From the NCBI RefSeq assembly GCF_014334115.1, contig NZ_CP060494.1, positions 2,820,501-2,884,500 of the forward strand: a DNA stretch of 64,000 nt, given 5' to 3'. Below, piece after piece: positions 27,474 through 38,105 of this stretch (the first letter of the stretch is position 1; every line of letters begins with the position of its first letter). The stretch is from Sphingosinithalassobacter sp. CS137. GTDB lineage: Bacteria > Pseudomonadota > Alphaproteobacteria > Sphingomonadales > Sphingomonadaceae. Below the pieces are notes generated by a model, which saw nothing but the letters and a program-made list of their open reading frames with translations, had not been told where the DNA came from and searched no databases. The translations under genes and the position numbers were made by a program.

Positions 27474-28031
27474 ATGGCAGAAATTCCGATCGAGAAGAAA
27501 AAGGGCGTACCCGGATGGATCTGGGCCGTATTGGCGCTGATCATCCTTGCGCTGCTGCTCTGGGCCTTCCTCGGCGACGACGACGACGATGTGCTTGTGA
27601 CCGAGCCGGTGCCGGTGACCGCCCCCGCCGAAACCACGCCGATGACCGACAATATGGCGATGGAGACGACCGAGTCCGACGCGCCGATCACCGACCTGAC
27701 GACTATCACCGGCGCGACCGACAATTCGATCGTCGGCCGCGAAGTCGATCTGACAGGCATCAACGTCGTCGAAATGCGCAGCGATGCCGGCTTCTGGATC
27801 GCCGATGCGAGCGGCGAGCGAGTCTATGTCGTGCTCGACGAGCAAATCGACCGCAGCAACAACGTCGAGGGCCGAGTCAACGTCGATGCCGGCGATACCG
27901 TGGCGATCCGCGGTGCGATCCGTGATGCAGCCGGCGGCATCCCGGAGGATACGGTGATCTATAACGATCGCGCGCGTCCGCTGCCCGATGGCGTCGAGCG
28001 GTACATCTACGCACAGGCGGTGACGAAGTAA
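27474..28031 (+). CDS. Single-pass membrane protein with acidic linker and C-terminal beta-domain
   Basis: A 185-residue protein starting MAEIPIEKKKGVPGWIWAVL. One helix (about residues 14-33) is followed by a run of five aspartates (GDDDDDV) and a Thr/Pro/Glu-rich linker. The C-terminal domain from about residue 75 is beta-rich (VGREVDLTGINVVEMRSDAGF, then GERVYVVLDEQI and DTVAIRGAIRDAAGG), resembling an OB-like fold. An AGGAG site precedes the ATG. It is upstream of a PRC-barrel gene on the same strand, 39 bp apart. Function unknown. Confidence 0.75.
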   Translation: MAEIPIEKKKGVPGWIWAVLALIILALLLWAFLGDDDDDVLVTEPVPVTAPAETTPMTDNMAMETTESDAPITDLTTITGATDNSIVGREVDLTGINVVEMRSDAGFWIADASGERVYVVLDEQIDRSNNVEGRVNVDAGDTVAIRGAIRDAAGGIPEDTVIYNDRARPLPDGVERYIYAQAVTK

Positions 28032-28070
28032 GCGCCGCATCGCCCCCCGACAGAATTCATGGAGAGAAAC

Positions 28071-28364
28071 ATGACCAAGGAACATGACGTCCGCGAACTG
28101 GACGGACTCGACAAATGGGAGCTGAAGCATCCCGAGCAGGACCTTCGCGGCAAGCAGCTGATGTCGCCCGAAGGCCAGCAGATGGGCCGGATCGATGACA
28201 TGCTGGCCGATCTCAATCGCGAGGAAGTGATCGCGCTGCGGATGGAGGACGGCAAGATCGTCAACGTCGACAATATCGACATTCGCGACGGCGTGCCCGT
28301 GCTGGTGACGCCGGCGGGCCCCGGCGGCCGCGCACAGATCGCGACGTTCGGCCGGCGGCGCTGA
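28071..28364 (+). CDS. PRC-barrel-like small protein
   Basis: A 97-residue soluble protein. The core reads LRGKQLMSPEGQQMGRIDDM followed by LADLNREEVIALRMEDGKIVN, a PRC-barrel pattern (a beta-barrel found in photosynthetic reaction centre H and RimM). ATG 28071 is chosen over the ATG at 28059 because the latter overlaps the GGAGAG ribosome site. It is likely co-transcribed with the membrane protein before it; the function is unknown, though PRC-barrel proteins are often stress-induced. Confidence 0.75.
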   Translation: MTKEHDVRELDGLDKWELKHPEQDLRGKQLMSPEGQQMGRIDDMLADLNREEVIALRMEDGKIVNVDNIDIRDGVPVLVTPAGPGGRAQIATFGRRR

Positions 28365-28369
28365 ATGCG

Positions 28370-28444
28370 GGAGCCGGCGCCGCCGGCTCCTCCCCACCAT
28401 TCGACCAACTGCCCTTCCCATCGGCGATGGGGAGGGCTTCTTTA
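28370..28444 (+). terminator. Two hairpins, the second with a T-rich tail
   Basis: The first palindrome, GGAGCCGGCG and CGCCGGCTCC (28370-28390), lies just after the PRC-barrel stop. The second stem (arms starting GCCCTTCCCAT and ending ATGGGGAGGGC, 28411-28437) is followed by TTCTTTA. Together they separate the operon from the convergent enoyl-CoA hydratase gene. Confidence 0.7.
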
Positions 28445-28454
28445 TGCGCCGAGT

Positions 28455-29234
28455 TTATGCGCCGAAGCTGCCGCCGCGGCCGGCGCCGCCCGAGAAGCGG
28501 CCGGCGCCGGCATGGCCTTCCTCGCGCAGCGGGCGTTCGCCGCCCTCGGCTTCGGCGCGCAGCGCGTCTTCGAGCGGCAGGTTCCATTGAGCGAGCGCCG
28601 AGGCGCGGTCGGCGCGCATGCAGCGCGGGGGGAAGGCGGCGATTTCCTGGGCCAGCGCAACCGCGGCGGCGCGTGCCTGCCCCTCGGGCGCCAGCCGGTC
28701 GGCGAGGCCGATCGCATGCGCCTCGCGCGCGTCGACCGGGCGGCCGGTGAGGATCATGTCCATCGCCCGGCCCTGGCCGACCAGGCGCGGTAGCCGGATC
28801 GTGCCGCCGTCGATCAGCGGCACGCCCCAGCGGCGGCAGAACACGCCGAACACGGCTGCCTCCGACGCGACGCGCAAGTCGCACCAGAGCGCGAGTTCGA
28901 GCCCGCCGGCAACGGCATGCCCCTCGACCGCGGCGATCACCGGCTTCGAAAGCGTCGCGCGGGTGGGGCCCATCGGGCCGGGACCGGCGGCGTCATAGGG
29001 CGGCGGATCGCTGGCGACGGCGTGGAGATCATAGCCGGAGCAGAAGCTGCCGCCCGCGCCGGTGAGGACGGCGACCTTCGCCTCGGCGTCGGCGTCGAAG
29101 GCGGCGAAGGCATCGCGCAGCGCGACCGCAGTGGCGGGATCGACGGCATTGCGGCGGTGCGGCCGATCGAGGGTCACGATGGTGATCGCGTCGCGGGTTT
29201 CGATCTTGATCGGCCGGGAGTCTGCGGAGGACAT
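28455..29234 (-). CDS. Enoyl-CoA hydratase/isomerase (crotonase) family protein
   Basis: A 259-residue crotonase-fold enzyme acting on acyl-CoA esters. The entry is IVTLDRPHRRNAVDPATAVA; the oxyanion-hole region is GSFCSGYDLHAV with the second oxyanion glycines in AVEGHAVAGGLELALWCDLR. Cys precedes the usual SGYD and the first catalytic Glu position (ALWCDLRVASEAAVFGVF) appears conserved. Start 29234 is chosen because upstream codons lack family similarity. The C-terminus is Gly/Arg-rich and a 12-bp sequence is tandemly duplicated at the stop codon. The exact acyl-CoA substrate is unknown. Confidence 0.88.
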   Translation of the reverse strand: MSSADSRPIKIETRDAITIVTLDRPHRRNAVDPATAVALRDAFAAFDADAEAKVAVLTGAGGSFCSGYDLHAVASDPPPYDAAGPGPMGPTRATLSKPVIAAVEGHAVAGGLELALWCDLRVASEAAVFGVFCRRWGVPLIDGGTIRLPRLVGQGRAMDMILTGRPVDAREAHAIGLADRLAPEGQARAAAVALAQEIAAFPPRCMRADRASALAQWNLPLEDALRAEAEGGERPLREEGHAGAGRFSGGAGRGGSFGA

Positions 29235-29285
29235 CGCATCGAGTGTCGCGGCGTTCGCGGGCAAGTCAATCGTGCGGCGCAGCAC

Positions 29286-29768
29286 TCAGAAGGGCAGCAG
29301 GCTTTCGTAGCTGCTCAGCCCCGGCGCGCCGGCGACGGCGCAGCCGCGGCGGAGCAGGAAGGCGTGGCGGACGATTTCGGCCTGCTGCTCGATGCCGTAG
29401 CGGTGGAGCGGGCGGCCGGGCCTGAAGCTGTAGCCGTACCGGCAGAAGGGGTGGCGCACGAGTGGCAGGAAGATGCCGCGCTGATGCTGCCAGACGTGCA
29501 CCATTTCGTGAATGAACAGCCCCTGGAGGGTGAGCGGCGCATCGGCGAAGTCGGGGCGGTAGAGGCCGCCGGCGGGATTGAAGTGAATCGAGCCGAGCGG
29601 CGCCATGGTGGTGCTCCTCGGCTGGAAGAAGATCCACTTGCGGTTGTGGACCCGGACCCGCGCGTAGTCGATCGCGCCGTCGAACACCGAACGCGCGAGC
29701 CTGATCTCGCCGGGCGTGAGCGGCCGCCCGGCGACTTCGCCGTCGCTCGCCGGTGCGGTGCGGAGCAT
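29286..29768 (-). CDS. HExxH metallopeptidase-like ('vgr-related') protein
   Basis: A 160-residue protein with a zinc-peptidase signature, GLFIHEMVHVWQHQRGIFL, where H-E-M-V-H supplies two zinc ligands and the catalytic Glu. Around it, LTPGEIRLARSVFDGAIDYARVRVHNRKW and a later EIVRHAFLLRRG are the family pattern often annotated 'vgr-related protein' in sphingomonads. No signal peptide is seen. ATG 29768 overlaps the stop of the copper-chaperone gene (TGATG), so the two are co-translated. Proteolytic activity is an inference from the motif. Confidence 0.8.
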   Translation of the reverse strand: MLRTAPASDGEVAGRPLTPGEIRLARSVFDGAIDYARVRVHNRKWIFFQPRSTTMAPLGSIHFNPAGGLYRPDFADAPLTLQGLFIHEMVHVWQHQRGIFLPLVRHPFCRYGYSFRPGRPLHRYGIEQQAEIVRHAFLLRRGCAVAGAPGLSSYESLLPF

Positions 29769-30211
29769 CAATCCTCGGGCGCGGGATCGGCGGGCCCGAC
29801 CACCTGCGCCTCGACTTCGATCTCGCGGCCCTCGGCGAATTCGAAGCGCAGCGGCACCGGCGTGCCGGCTCGCACATTAGGGCTGATGTCATAGACCATG
29901 ACGTGCTTGCCGCCGGGTTCGAAAGCGAGCGTGCCGCGCGCGGGAATCGGAACGTCGCCGATCGGCTCCATCGTCATGCGGCCGTCGTGATGCATGCTTT
30001 CGTGCATCTCGGTCCGCAGCGCGAAGGGCGCACGCACTGCGACGAGCGTGGCGGGATCGGCGCCGCCCTCGATCGTGAAATAGGCCGCGCCCGGATTGGC
30101 CGCGACCGCGGGCAGGCGCACCCAGGCATCGGTGACGGCAACTTCCTCGGCCGGCTGCTGGCAACCGGCGAGCAGGGCGAGGGCGACCGCAGGTGCTGCA
30201 ATCCTGAACAT
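29768..30211 (-). CDS. PCu(A)C copper chaperone family lipoprotein
   Basis: A 147-residue periplasmic protein. Signal [20 protein letters not shown] has a lipobox (LAGC). The mature domain opens [20 protein letters not shown], then shows the copper-binding Met/His set: [20 protein letters not shown] and later [11 protein letters not shown]. This is the H(M)X10MX21HXM arrangement of PCu(A)C, which delivers Cu(I) to cytochrome oxidase. It overlaps the downstream HExxH gene. Divergent dnaK lies about 170 bp away. Confidence 0.93.
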   Translation of the reverse strand: MFRIAAPAVALALLAGCQQPAEEVAVTDAWVRLPAVAANPGAAYFTIEGGADPATLVAVRAPFALRTEMHESMHHDGRMTMEPIGDVPIPARGTLAFEPGGKHVMVYDISPNVRAGTPVPLRFEFAEGREIEVEAQVVGPADPAPED

Positions 30212-30271
30212 GGCGGCGGCGGCTCCTTCTCAAAACGGGAAATCGGGACATTTTCGTAGAAGCGACGCGAT

Positions 30272-30299
30272 CTTGCGGCAAGCCGAACCGCACCTATAT
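30272..30299 (+). promoter_or_regulatory. Candidate RpoH (sigma32) heat-shock promoter for dnaK
   Basis: CTTGCG (30272-30277) and CCTATAT (30293-30299) are 15 bp apart, about 80 bp before the dnaK start. The pair resembles alphaproteobacterial heat-shock promoters (CTTG, then a C-rich -10 such as CYTATNT). The match was made by eye. Confidence 0.4.
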
Positions 30300-30377
30300 C
30301 GCGGATCAGACCGGCACGTGCCGCCATTTTCGGGGCGCGGGCCGCATGAATTTCAATACGGGGGCCAACGAGGGACC

Positions 30378-32294
<1,917 letters not shown>

Positions 32295-32311
32295 GGGCGC
32301 ATGCAACGGTT

Positions 32312-32378
32312 CTCGACTTCGCTCGAACCGAACGGGAATAGGGGCCTCACCCTTCCGTTCCTCCCGAGCGAAGTCGAG
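32312..32378. repeat. Inverted repeat between dnaK and dnaJ
   Basis: Perfect 14-bp arms CTCGACTTCGCTCG (32312-32325) and CGAGCGAAGTCGAG (32365-32378), with an inner GAACGG/CCGTTC pairing, form a long possible hairpin in the intergenic region. The same motif in one orientation appears at 10575-10589. Motifs of this type are dispersed in sphingomonad genomes; it may terminate, attenuate or stabilise the dnaK message. Confidence 0.7.
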
Positions 32379-32401
32379 GGGCGTTTGCGGGCGGGGCACG
32401 T

Positions 32402-33511
32402 ATGACCACTCAAGTCGACTATTATGAACTGCTCGGCTGCGAGCGGACGGCGGACAATGCAACGCTGAAGTCCGCCTATCGCAAGCTCGCGATGCAGTAT
32501 CATCCGGACCGCAACGGCGGATGCCGCGACTCCGAGGCCAAGTTCAAGGCGGTAAGCGAAGCCTATGACGTGCTGCGCGATCCGCAGAAACGCGCCGCAT
32601 ATGACCGATTCGGCCATGCCGCCTTCCAGAACGGCGGCGGCGGCGCCCAGGACTTCGGCGCGTTCAGCGACATCTTCGAAAGCGTGTTCGGCGAGTTCAT
32701 GGGCGGCGGCCGGCCCGGCGGGCGGCAGACGCGGCGCGGCGCCGATCTGCGCTACGACATGGAAATCACGCTCGACGACGCGTTCCACGGCAAGGCGGCC
32801 GAGATCACGGTCGATGTCTCCAGCGCGTGCGACAGTTGCTCGGGTTCGGGCGCGGCGCCGGGCACCAGCGCCCAGACCTGCGGCATGTGCAAGGGCATGG
32901 GCAAGGTCCGCGCGAGCCAGGGCTTCTTCGTGGTCGAGCGGACGTGCCCGACCTGTCATGGCGCGGGCGAACTGATCCAGGAACCCTGCGGCCGTTGCCG
33001 CGGCGAGGGCCGAGTCGACAAGACCAAGACGCTGTCGATAAACGTACCGCCGGGCGTGGACGACGGCACGCGCATCCGCCTGACCGGCGAAGGCGAGGCC
33101 GGCGCGCGCGGCGCCCCGGCGGGCGATCTCTACATCTTTCTCCACGTCGCCAAGCACCCGATCTATCAGCGCGAGGGCACGACCTTGTTCGCGCGCGCGC
33201 CGGTGAGCTTCACCACGGCGGCGCTGGGCGGCGAGATCGAGATTCCGGGGCTGGACGGCGAGGTCCACACGATCAAGGTGGCGCCGGGCACCCAATCCGG
33301 GCGCGAGCAGCGCCAGCGCGGCGCCGGCATGCCGGTGCTGCAGGGGCGTGGACGCGGCGACCTGGTGGTGACGATCGAAGTCGAGACGCCGACTCGCCTG
33401 TCGGCGCGGCAACGCGAGCTGCTCGAGGAGTTTCGCGCGATCGAGACCGGCGACGAATGCCCGGCGAGCCAGGGATTCTTCGCCAAGGTGCGCAAGGCGG
33501 TCGGCGGCTGA
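32402..33511 (+). CDS. dnaJ: Chaperone DnaJ (Hsp40)
   Basis: A 369-residue co-chaperone that stimulates DnaK. The J domain (residues 4-70) has the HPD motif in [11 protein letters not shown] Gly/Phe-rich linker ([19 protein letters not shown]) follows, then four CxxCxG zinc-finger repeats ([34 protein letters not shown]), and two C-terminal beta-sandwich domains. It is a complete type I protein. The intergenic inverted repeat upstream may modulate its level relative to dnaK. Confidence 0.98.
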   Translation: MTTQVDYYELLGCERTADNATLKSAYRKLAMQYHPDRNGGCRDSEAKFKAVSEAYDVLRDPQKRAAYDRFGHAAFQNGGGGAQDFGAFSDIFESVFGEFMGGGRPGGRQTRRGADLRYDMEITLDDAFHGKAAEITVDVSSACDSCSGSGAAPGTSAQTCGMCKGMGKVRASQGFFVVERTCPTCHGAGELIQEPCGRCRGEGRVDKTKTLSINVPPGVDDGTRIRLTGEGEAGARGAPAGDLYIFLHVAKHPIYQREGTTLFARAPVSFTTAALGGEIEIPGLDGEVHTIKVAPGTQSGREQRQRGAGMPVLQGRGRGDLVVTIEVETPTRLSARQRELLEEFRAIETGDECPASQGFFAKVRKAVGG

Positions 33512-33565
33512 ACGCTTGACCGTTCCCCACGCGCGCGACACCCTCGCGCCCGAGGGAGAAGCGGC

Positions 33566-34186
33566 ATGGGGACTGGTGGTTGGGCAATCGCCGGGGTGGC
33601 GGCGTGGATCGGAGCTGTCCTGCCGGTGCAGGCCGAATCCGCGCCACCTCCGCCTTTCCGCCCCGACGTTGCGCAGATCCGACGCGTCGATGCGCAGGCG
33701 GGGCAGGCGGCGCGGGTCACTCTCGAGCATTTCGTCTACGGCACCGGTGCCGGGTCGCTCCACTATATCCTTAACGGGGTGGATGACGGCTCCGGCTATT
33801 TCTGGCTGAACGGGACGGCGCCGGGATCGCTGTACGCCTGGCTGAACGGGACCGGCCCGGCGACCCGCTATTTCTGGGAGAACGGCACCGGGCCATGGAG
33901 CCGCTATTACTGGGAATATGGCACCGGGCCGGGCAGTCGCTTCGCCTGGGAGAACGGGACCGGGTGCATGTCGCGGTTCGGCTGGGTCAACGGAGCCAGG
34001 GCGAACGGTGCCGCATGCCCGCGGCCGGGCTTTGAGCTCTTCTATGTCGTCACCTGCACCGCGGGCGTGCTCGACATCGAGCCCTGCGACTCGATCGACC
34101 GGGCGATCGGCCAAGCCGGCGGAGACGTGCCGGCCCAGATCGAGCGGTTGCGCGCACTGACCGCGCGGCAGGCGGGCGCCCGATGA
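33566..34186 (+). CDS. Secreted repeat protein with 12-residue W-x-N-G-T units
   Basis: A 206-residue protein with a probable signal peptide (AIAGVAAWIGAVLPVQAES). Residues 59-142 consist of seven in-register 12-residue units: GTGAGSLHYILN, GVDDGSGYFWLN, GTAPGSLYAWLN, GTGPATRYFWEN, GTGPWSRYYWEY, GTGPGSRFAWEN and GTGCMSRFGWVN. Each carries Gly-Thr-Gly-Pro, a Ser/Arg, an aromatic and a W-x-N turn, suggesting a stacked solenoid or an aromatic-rich surface. Cysteines in the tail (VVTCTAG, IEPCDS) may form a disulfide. Its stop overlaps the next secreted protein gene. Not matched to a named family. Confidence 0.75.
   Translation: MGTGGWAIAGVAAWIGAVLPVQAESAPPPPFRPDVAQIRRVDAQAGQAARVTLEHFVYGTGAGSLHYILNGVDDGSGYFWLNGTAPGSLYAWLNGTGPATRYFWENGTGPWSRYYWEYGTGPGSRFAWENGTGCMSRFGWVNGARANGAACPRPGFELFYVVTCTAGVLDIEPCDSIDRAIGQAGGDVPAQIERLRALTARQAGAR
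33740..33991 (+). repeat. Seven tandem 36-bp coding repeats
   Basis: These encode the 12-residue units of the repeat protein at 33566-34186 (residues 59-142). The repeats are kept in frame and in length but have diverged in sequence, so selection on protein structure rather than recent slippage is likely. Confidence 0.85.
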
Positions 34187-34818
34187 CGCGCTTCCCGGTT
34201 CTTGCCGCCGTGAGCGGCGCTGCACTGCTGGCGATGCCTGGCGCCGCGCACGCCGGGCAGGAGGCGCCGACCGAAGCGGCGCTGATCGCCTGCGGAATCC
34301 CCGCCGAGCGGGTTACGAGCCTCACCGACGCGGCAGTGGGAATCGTCGAGGCGACGATCACCGGCGAGGAACCGCTTCCTGAGGAAGTGCTGGCTTGCGC
34401 CGTACGGGTCGAGGCGGAGGGCGGCTATGGCACCCATCTGCGGTTCGACAGCGTGGACATGGCCGGCCGCTCGGTCGAGCTGGGCGAAGAACTGGAGCCG
34501 TTGCGCGTCCACCATGAAGGACTGCGGCAGCTCGACAGGCTGGGCCTGCGCGAGGGTCTGCCGCTCCAGGATCCCGCCAGCGAGCCGCTGGCGGCGTTCG
34601 CCGCGCGGCTGGAGACGCATTGCGGCGCCGCCCAGCCCGGGACGCTGATCGCGTCGTCCGACGGCCGCTATCTGACGCTGAGCGCCGCGGCGCTGGCCGA
34701 CCCGCCCGCGCCCGAGGAGTTCGAGTGCCTGAGCGCGGCGGCAGCGGGATCGAACCTGTGGGAGCAGGGCATTTTCTTCGGCTTCGTCGCCAACGAGGAG
34801 GCGGGCGCGGCGGAGTAG
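34183..34818 (+). CDS. Secreted hypothetical protein, co-translated with the repeat protein
   Basis: A 211-residue protein with a signal peptide ending at AAHAGQ (MTRFPVLAAVSGAALLAMPG). The mature part is acidic and mostly alpha-helical by eye, with three scattered cysteines (LIACGI, VLACAV, FECLSA) plus ETHCGA. No family is recognised. ATG 34183 overlaps the stop of the W-x-N-G-T repeat protein gene (ATGA), so the two are almost certainly a functional pair exported together. Confidence 0.7.
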   Translation: MTRFPVLAAVSGAALLAMPGAAHAGQEAPTEAALIACGIPAERVTSLTDAAVGIVEATITGEEPLPEEVLACAVRVEAEGGYGTHLRFDSVDMAGRSVELGEELEPLRVHHEGLRQLDRLGLREGLPLQDPASEPLAAFAARLETHCGAAQPGTLIASSDGRYLTLSAAALADPPAPEEFECLSAAAAGSNLWEQGIFFGFVANEEAGAAE

Positions 34819-34952
34819 CGACGGTTCGTTACCCGGCCGAAACTTGCTGAACGGCGGCTGTCGGGCGAATTCAGACAAGGCTCAGCGCGACTCGGGTCTT
34901 ATGGCCTTCATCGCGGCGCACCTTGCGACCGCGGCAAGACAGGAGGCTCGTC

Positions 34953-35432
34953 ATGCGCAAGCTCGCTCTTGGTTTCATTCTCCCGATTCTCGCGGTGCCC
35001 GCGATGACCGTCGAGGCGTCGGCGCAGCGGTACAACGACCGCGCGGATCGCTACGCCGAAGATCATAACTACAACGGCTATTACGACCGCTACGATGCCC
35101 GGCGGGACCGCCGCGAGGCGCGCCGTGCCGATCGGCGCGACTATCGCCGCTCGGAGCGGCGCCAGGATCGCCGCTACGCCCGCTATTACGATAACCGCGG
35201 CTATTATAACGGCCCGGTGTGGCGCGGCGACGGCGGCCGCTATTACTGCCACCGCGAGGACGGAACGACCGGCACGGTGATCGGCGGCGTCGCCGGTGCA
35301 GTGATCGGCGCAGGCGTCGCGGGTCGCGGCGACAGCACGGCCGGTGCGATCATCGGCGGCGTCCTCGGCGCGGTGCTGGGCAATTCGATCGATCGCAACG
35401 AGGATCGTCGCGACGGCCGCCGCTGCCGCTGA
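34953..35432 (+). CDS. Exported Arg/Tyr-rich protein with C-terminal glycine-zipper region
   Basis: A 159-residue protein with a signal peptide (LALGFILPILAVPAMTVEAS). A very Arg/Tyr/Asp-rich low-complexity region follows (DRRDYRRSERRQDRRYARYY). The C-terminal part has two glycine-zipper membrane segments (GTVIGGVAGAVIGAGVAG and GAIIGGVLGAVLGNSID), as in YMGG/17-kDa-antigen-like proteins. AGGAGG precedes ATG 34953. Probably an envelope-associated protein of unknown role. Confidence 0.8.
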   Translation: MRKLALGFILPILAVPAMTVEASAQRYNDRADRYAEDHNYNGYYDRYDARRDRREARRADRRDYRRSERRQDRRYARYYDNRGYYNGPVWRGDGGRYYCHREDGTTGTVIGGVAGAVIGAGVAGRGDSTAGAIIGGVLGAVLGNSIDRNEDRRDGRRCR

Positions 35433-35519
35433 GGCAGCCGGACGTGCCGGACGCGCCGGGCTTTCCGGGGAAGGATCTTCGGGGCCCGGCGCGGGCGGCG
35501 ACGGCTTCGCTCGCGGCGA

Positions 35520-38102
35520 TCAGCGCCCGAGCACTTCCCCCAGCGTCCACGCCATGTTGCCGGCGGTATAGGGCTTCTGGATCACCGGCGCGTCCTGGTG
35601 ATCGGCAGGCAGCTTGAGCTGCTCGCCATAGCCGGTCGCGAAGACATAGGGCACGCCGGCGGCGCGCAGCGCATCGGCGATCGGCATGCTGGTCTCGCTG
35701 CCGAGATTGAAATCGAGGACGGCGATCTCGAAACTGTCCTGCTCGAGCTCGTCCAGCGCCTGCGCGATGCCCGCGGCCGTCACGACGCGCGTTGCGCCGA
35801 GATTCACGAGGATGTCCTCGGCGTCCATCGCGATGATGAGACTGTCCTCGACCAGCAGCGCATTGCCGGAAAGCACCGGGCGCGCCTTGGGTACCGAGGG
35901 CGTTTCGAACGCGCGCGCAGTGGGATCCGAACCCGCCTTGGGGACCGTTCCATCGACCGTGACCTGCCGCGCGGGAATGCAGAAATCGGCCTCGAGGCCG
36001 GTCACGGGATAGCGGACATCCGCCTTGCCACCCAGATCATAGGGAATCGAGCGCTGGATGATGGTCGTGCCGAAGCCCTGACGGCTGGGCGGCTGGACCG
36101 CCGGCCCGCCGCGCTCGCGCCACTGGAGGATGCAATCGCCCTCGGCGTCGAGCTGCCAGGTGACGTGGACGGTCCCGCTGTCGGCGAGCGCACCATATTT
36201 CGCCGAATTGGTCATCAGCTCGTGAAACACGAGCGCGAGCGTGGAAAAGGCGGCCGGACGCAGCAGGATCATCGGCCCGTCGAGCGCGACGCGGCCCGCG
36301 CGTCCCCCCAGATAGGCGGCGGCTTCGGTCTCGATCAGCCGCGCGAGCGGGGCGGGACTCCAGTTGTCCTGAGTGATCTGATCGTGCGCGCGGGCGAGCG
36401 CTTCGATCCGCCCTTCGAGCAATGCCATATAGCTCGCCGCCTCGACCGCGGGATCGCGCGACTGGCGGACGAGGCCGCGGATCAGGCTGAGAATGTTGCG
36501 GACGCGGTGGTTGAGCTCGGCGATCAGCAGTTCCTGCCGCTCGGAGGCGCGCCGCCGCTCCTCCTGCGCATCGTCCGACAGCCGCAGCACGACTTCGATC
36601 AGCGACGCGCGCAGCATCTCCGCCACGCGCAGCTGCGGGTCGGTAAAGGGCTCGGACCGGCCGCGCACTTCCTGCCGCCACGCGTCGAAGCTCTTGCGCG
36701 GCGTGAGCCGGGCGCCGTTCGGGCCGAGCTGCGCCGGCTTGTGCGGATCGCCGCCCCAGGTGACGTTGCGCACCCGCTCCTGACGGAACAGCAGCACATA
36801 GTCGCGCGGGCTGCGCGAGACCGGAATGGCGAGTAGGCCGGCGCCGAGGCCGGCGTACTCGGCGGCCTGCGGCAGGATCTCCGCCAGGTGATCAGTCGCA
36901 AACACGCGGCCCGCCGCCATGGCGTTCAGGCGCCGGACGATCGCCGGCATGGCATCGGCGGGCGGCGTCGCGCCGCTCATCGCCACCTTGCCGTCGATCC
37001 AGATCGCGATGCCGTCGCACGGCACGACTTCGCGCATGATGCCGCCCAGCCACTCGGGATTGTCGAGCAGCGTGGCGTCGCCCGCGACGGCGGCGAGCAG
37101 CCGGTCGCTGGTCCCGCGCGCGGCGGTTTCATAGGCCGACAGCGCCTTGCGCTCGCGGCTCTCGAGCTTGAGCGCGAACATCTGACCGAACAGCTCGGCG
37201 ATCGAGCGGCGCTCGAAGCCGGGGCAGCGCGATCCGCTGTAGTGATGGCACGCGAACAGGCCCCAGAGCTTGCCCTCGACGATGATCGAGATCGACATCG
37301 AGGCGCCGACGCCCATGTTCTTCAGATATTCAATATGGATCGGCGAGACCGAGCGAAGCACCGAAAGCGACAGATCGAGCGGCGCGCCGGTCTCGTCGCG
37401 CTCGGGGACGATCGGCACCGGTTTTGCCTCGACATCGGCGATGAGGCGGAACGGCGTGCGCAGATAGAGCTTGCGGGCCTGCGCCGGAATGTCGCTCGCC
37501 GGATAGCGCAGATCGAGAAAGCTGCCGATGCCCGAGCGGGCGGCCTCGGCCACGACGATGCCCGATCCGTCGCGATCGAACTGATAGACCATCACGCGAT
37601 CGAAGCCGGTGAGCGCACGCACCTGGCGCGCGCCCTCCCGGAAATAGGCGGGAAGATCGGGCGTATCGTCGAGCCGCGCCATCATGCCGCGGATCGCGCT
37701 GGCCGGATCGGTATGCGCGTCGACGTCGCTCGGCTCGCCCTCGATGATGATCGTGTCTTCGACCATGTGCACGGCGAAGTCGAAGCAGCGATCGGGCTGG
37801 TCGGCGAACAGCGCCAGGCCGAACACACGCTCGACCGCATCGGCGCCGCGCAGCATGGTCAGGCGGTTGCGCAGCGTGTGGACCACCGTGGCCGACATGT
37901 GCTCGGTGAGCGGGGTGCCGAGCATCTCCTCGGCGGGGATGCCGAACGTATCCGCCACATTCGCCGAGGCGCGCTTGACGAGCCAGTCGCTCGAAACGGC
38001 GATCAGGAACCCGAACGGCTGGATCGCCCCGAGCTCGTGAATCGGCTCGCGATCGCAGTTGGTCAGGTCAACCTGAAACGCTTCTTCTTCCCGGTCCGCC
38101 AC
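35520..38102 (-). CDS. bphP: Bacteriophytochrome HWE-type histidine kinase with C-terminal receiver
   Basis: An 860-residue red/far-red photoreceptor kinase. The N-terminal PAS domain carries the biliverdin-linking cysteine region (C16 in LTNCDREPIHELGAIQPFG). The GAF domain has the phytochrome motif YPASDIPAQARKLYLRT; a PHY domain follows. The kinase is of the HWE type: ELNHRVRNILSLIRG with the phosphorylated His, and FHELMTNSAKYGALADSG, then QWRERGGP. A receiver domain (747-860, phospho-acceptor D797 in IAVLDFNLG) ends the protein. It is 4 bp downstream of heme oxygenase, the source of its bilin, and the operon starts at purB. Confidence 0.96.
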   Translation of the reverse strand: MADREEEAFQVDLTNCDREPIHELGAIQPFGFLIAVSSDWLVKRASANVADTFGIPAEEMLGTPLTEHMSATVVHTLRNRLTMLRGADAVERVFGLALFADQPDRCFDFAVHMVEDTIIIEGEPSDVDAHTDPASAIRGMMARLDDTPDLPAYFREGARQVRALTGFDRVMVYQFDRDGSGIVVAEAARSGIGSFLDLRYPASDIPAQARKLYLRTPFRLIADVEAKPVPIVPERDETGAPLDLSLSVLRSVSPIHIEYLKNMGVGASMSISIIVEGKLWGLFACHHYSGSRCPGFERRSIAELFGQMFALKLESRERKALSAYETAARGTSDRLLAAVAGDATLLDNPEWLGGIMREVVPCDGIAIWIDGKVAMSGATPPADAMPAIVRRLNAMAAGRVFATDHLAEILPQAAEYAGLGAGLLAIPVSRSPRDYVLLFRQERVRNVTWGGDPHKPAQLGPNGARLTPRKSFDAWRQEVRGRSEPFTDPQLRVAEMLRASLIEVVLRLSDDAQEERRRASERQELLIAELNHRVRNILSLIRGLVRQSRDPAVEAASYMALLEGRIEALARAHDQITQDNWSPAPLARLIETEAAAYLGGRAGRVALDGPMILLRPAAFSTLALVFHELMTNSAKYGALADSGTVHVTWQLDAEGDCILQWRERGGPAVQPPSRQGFGTTIIQRSIPYDLGGKADVRYPVTGLEADFCIPARQVTVDGTVPKAGSDPTARAFETPSVPKARPVLSGNALLVEDSLIIAMDAEDILVNLGATRVVTAAGIAQALDELEQDSFEIAVLDFNLGSETSMPIADALRAAGVPYVFATGYGEQLKLPADHQDAPVIQKPYTAGNMAWTLGEVLGR

Positions 38103-38105
38103 GCG

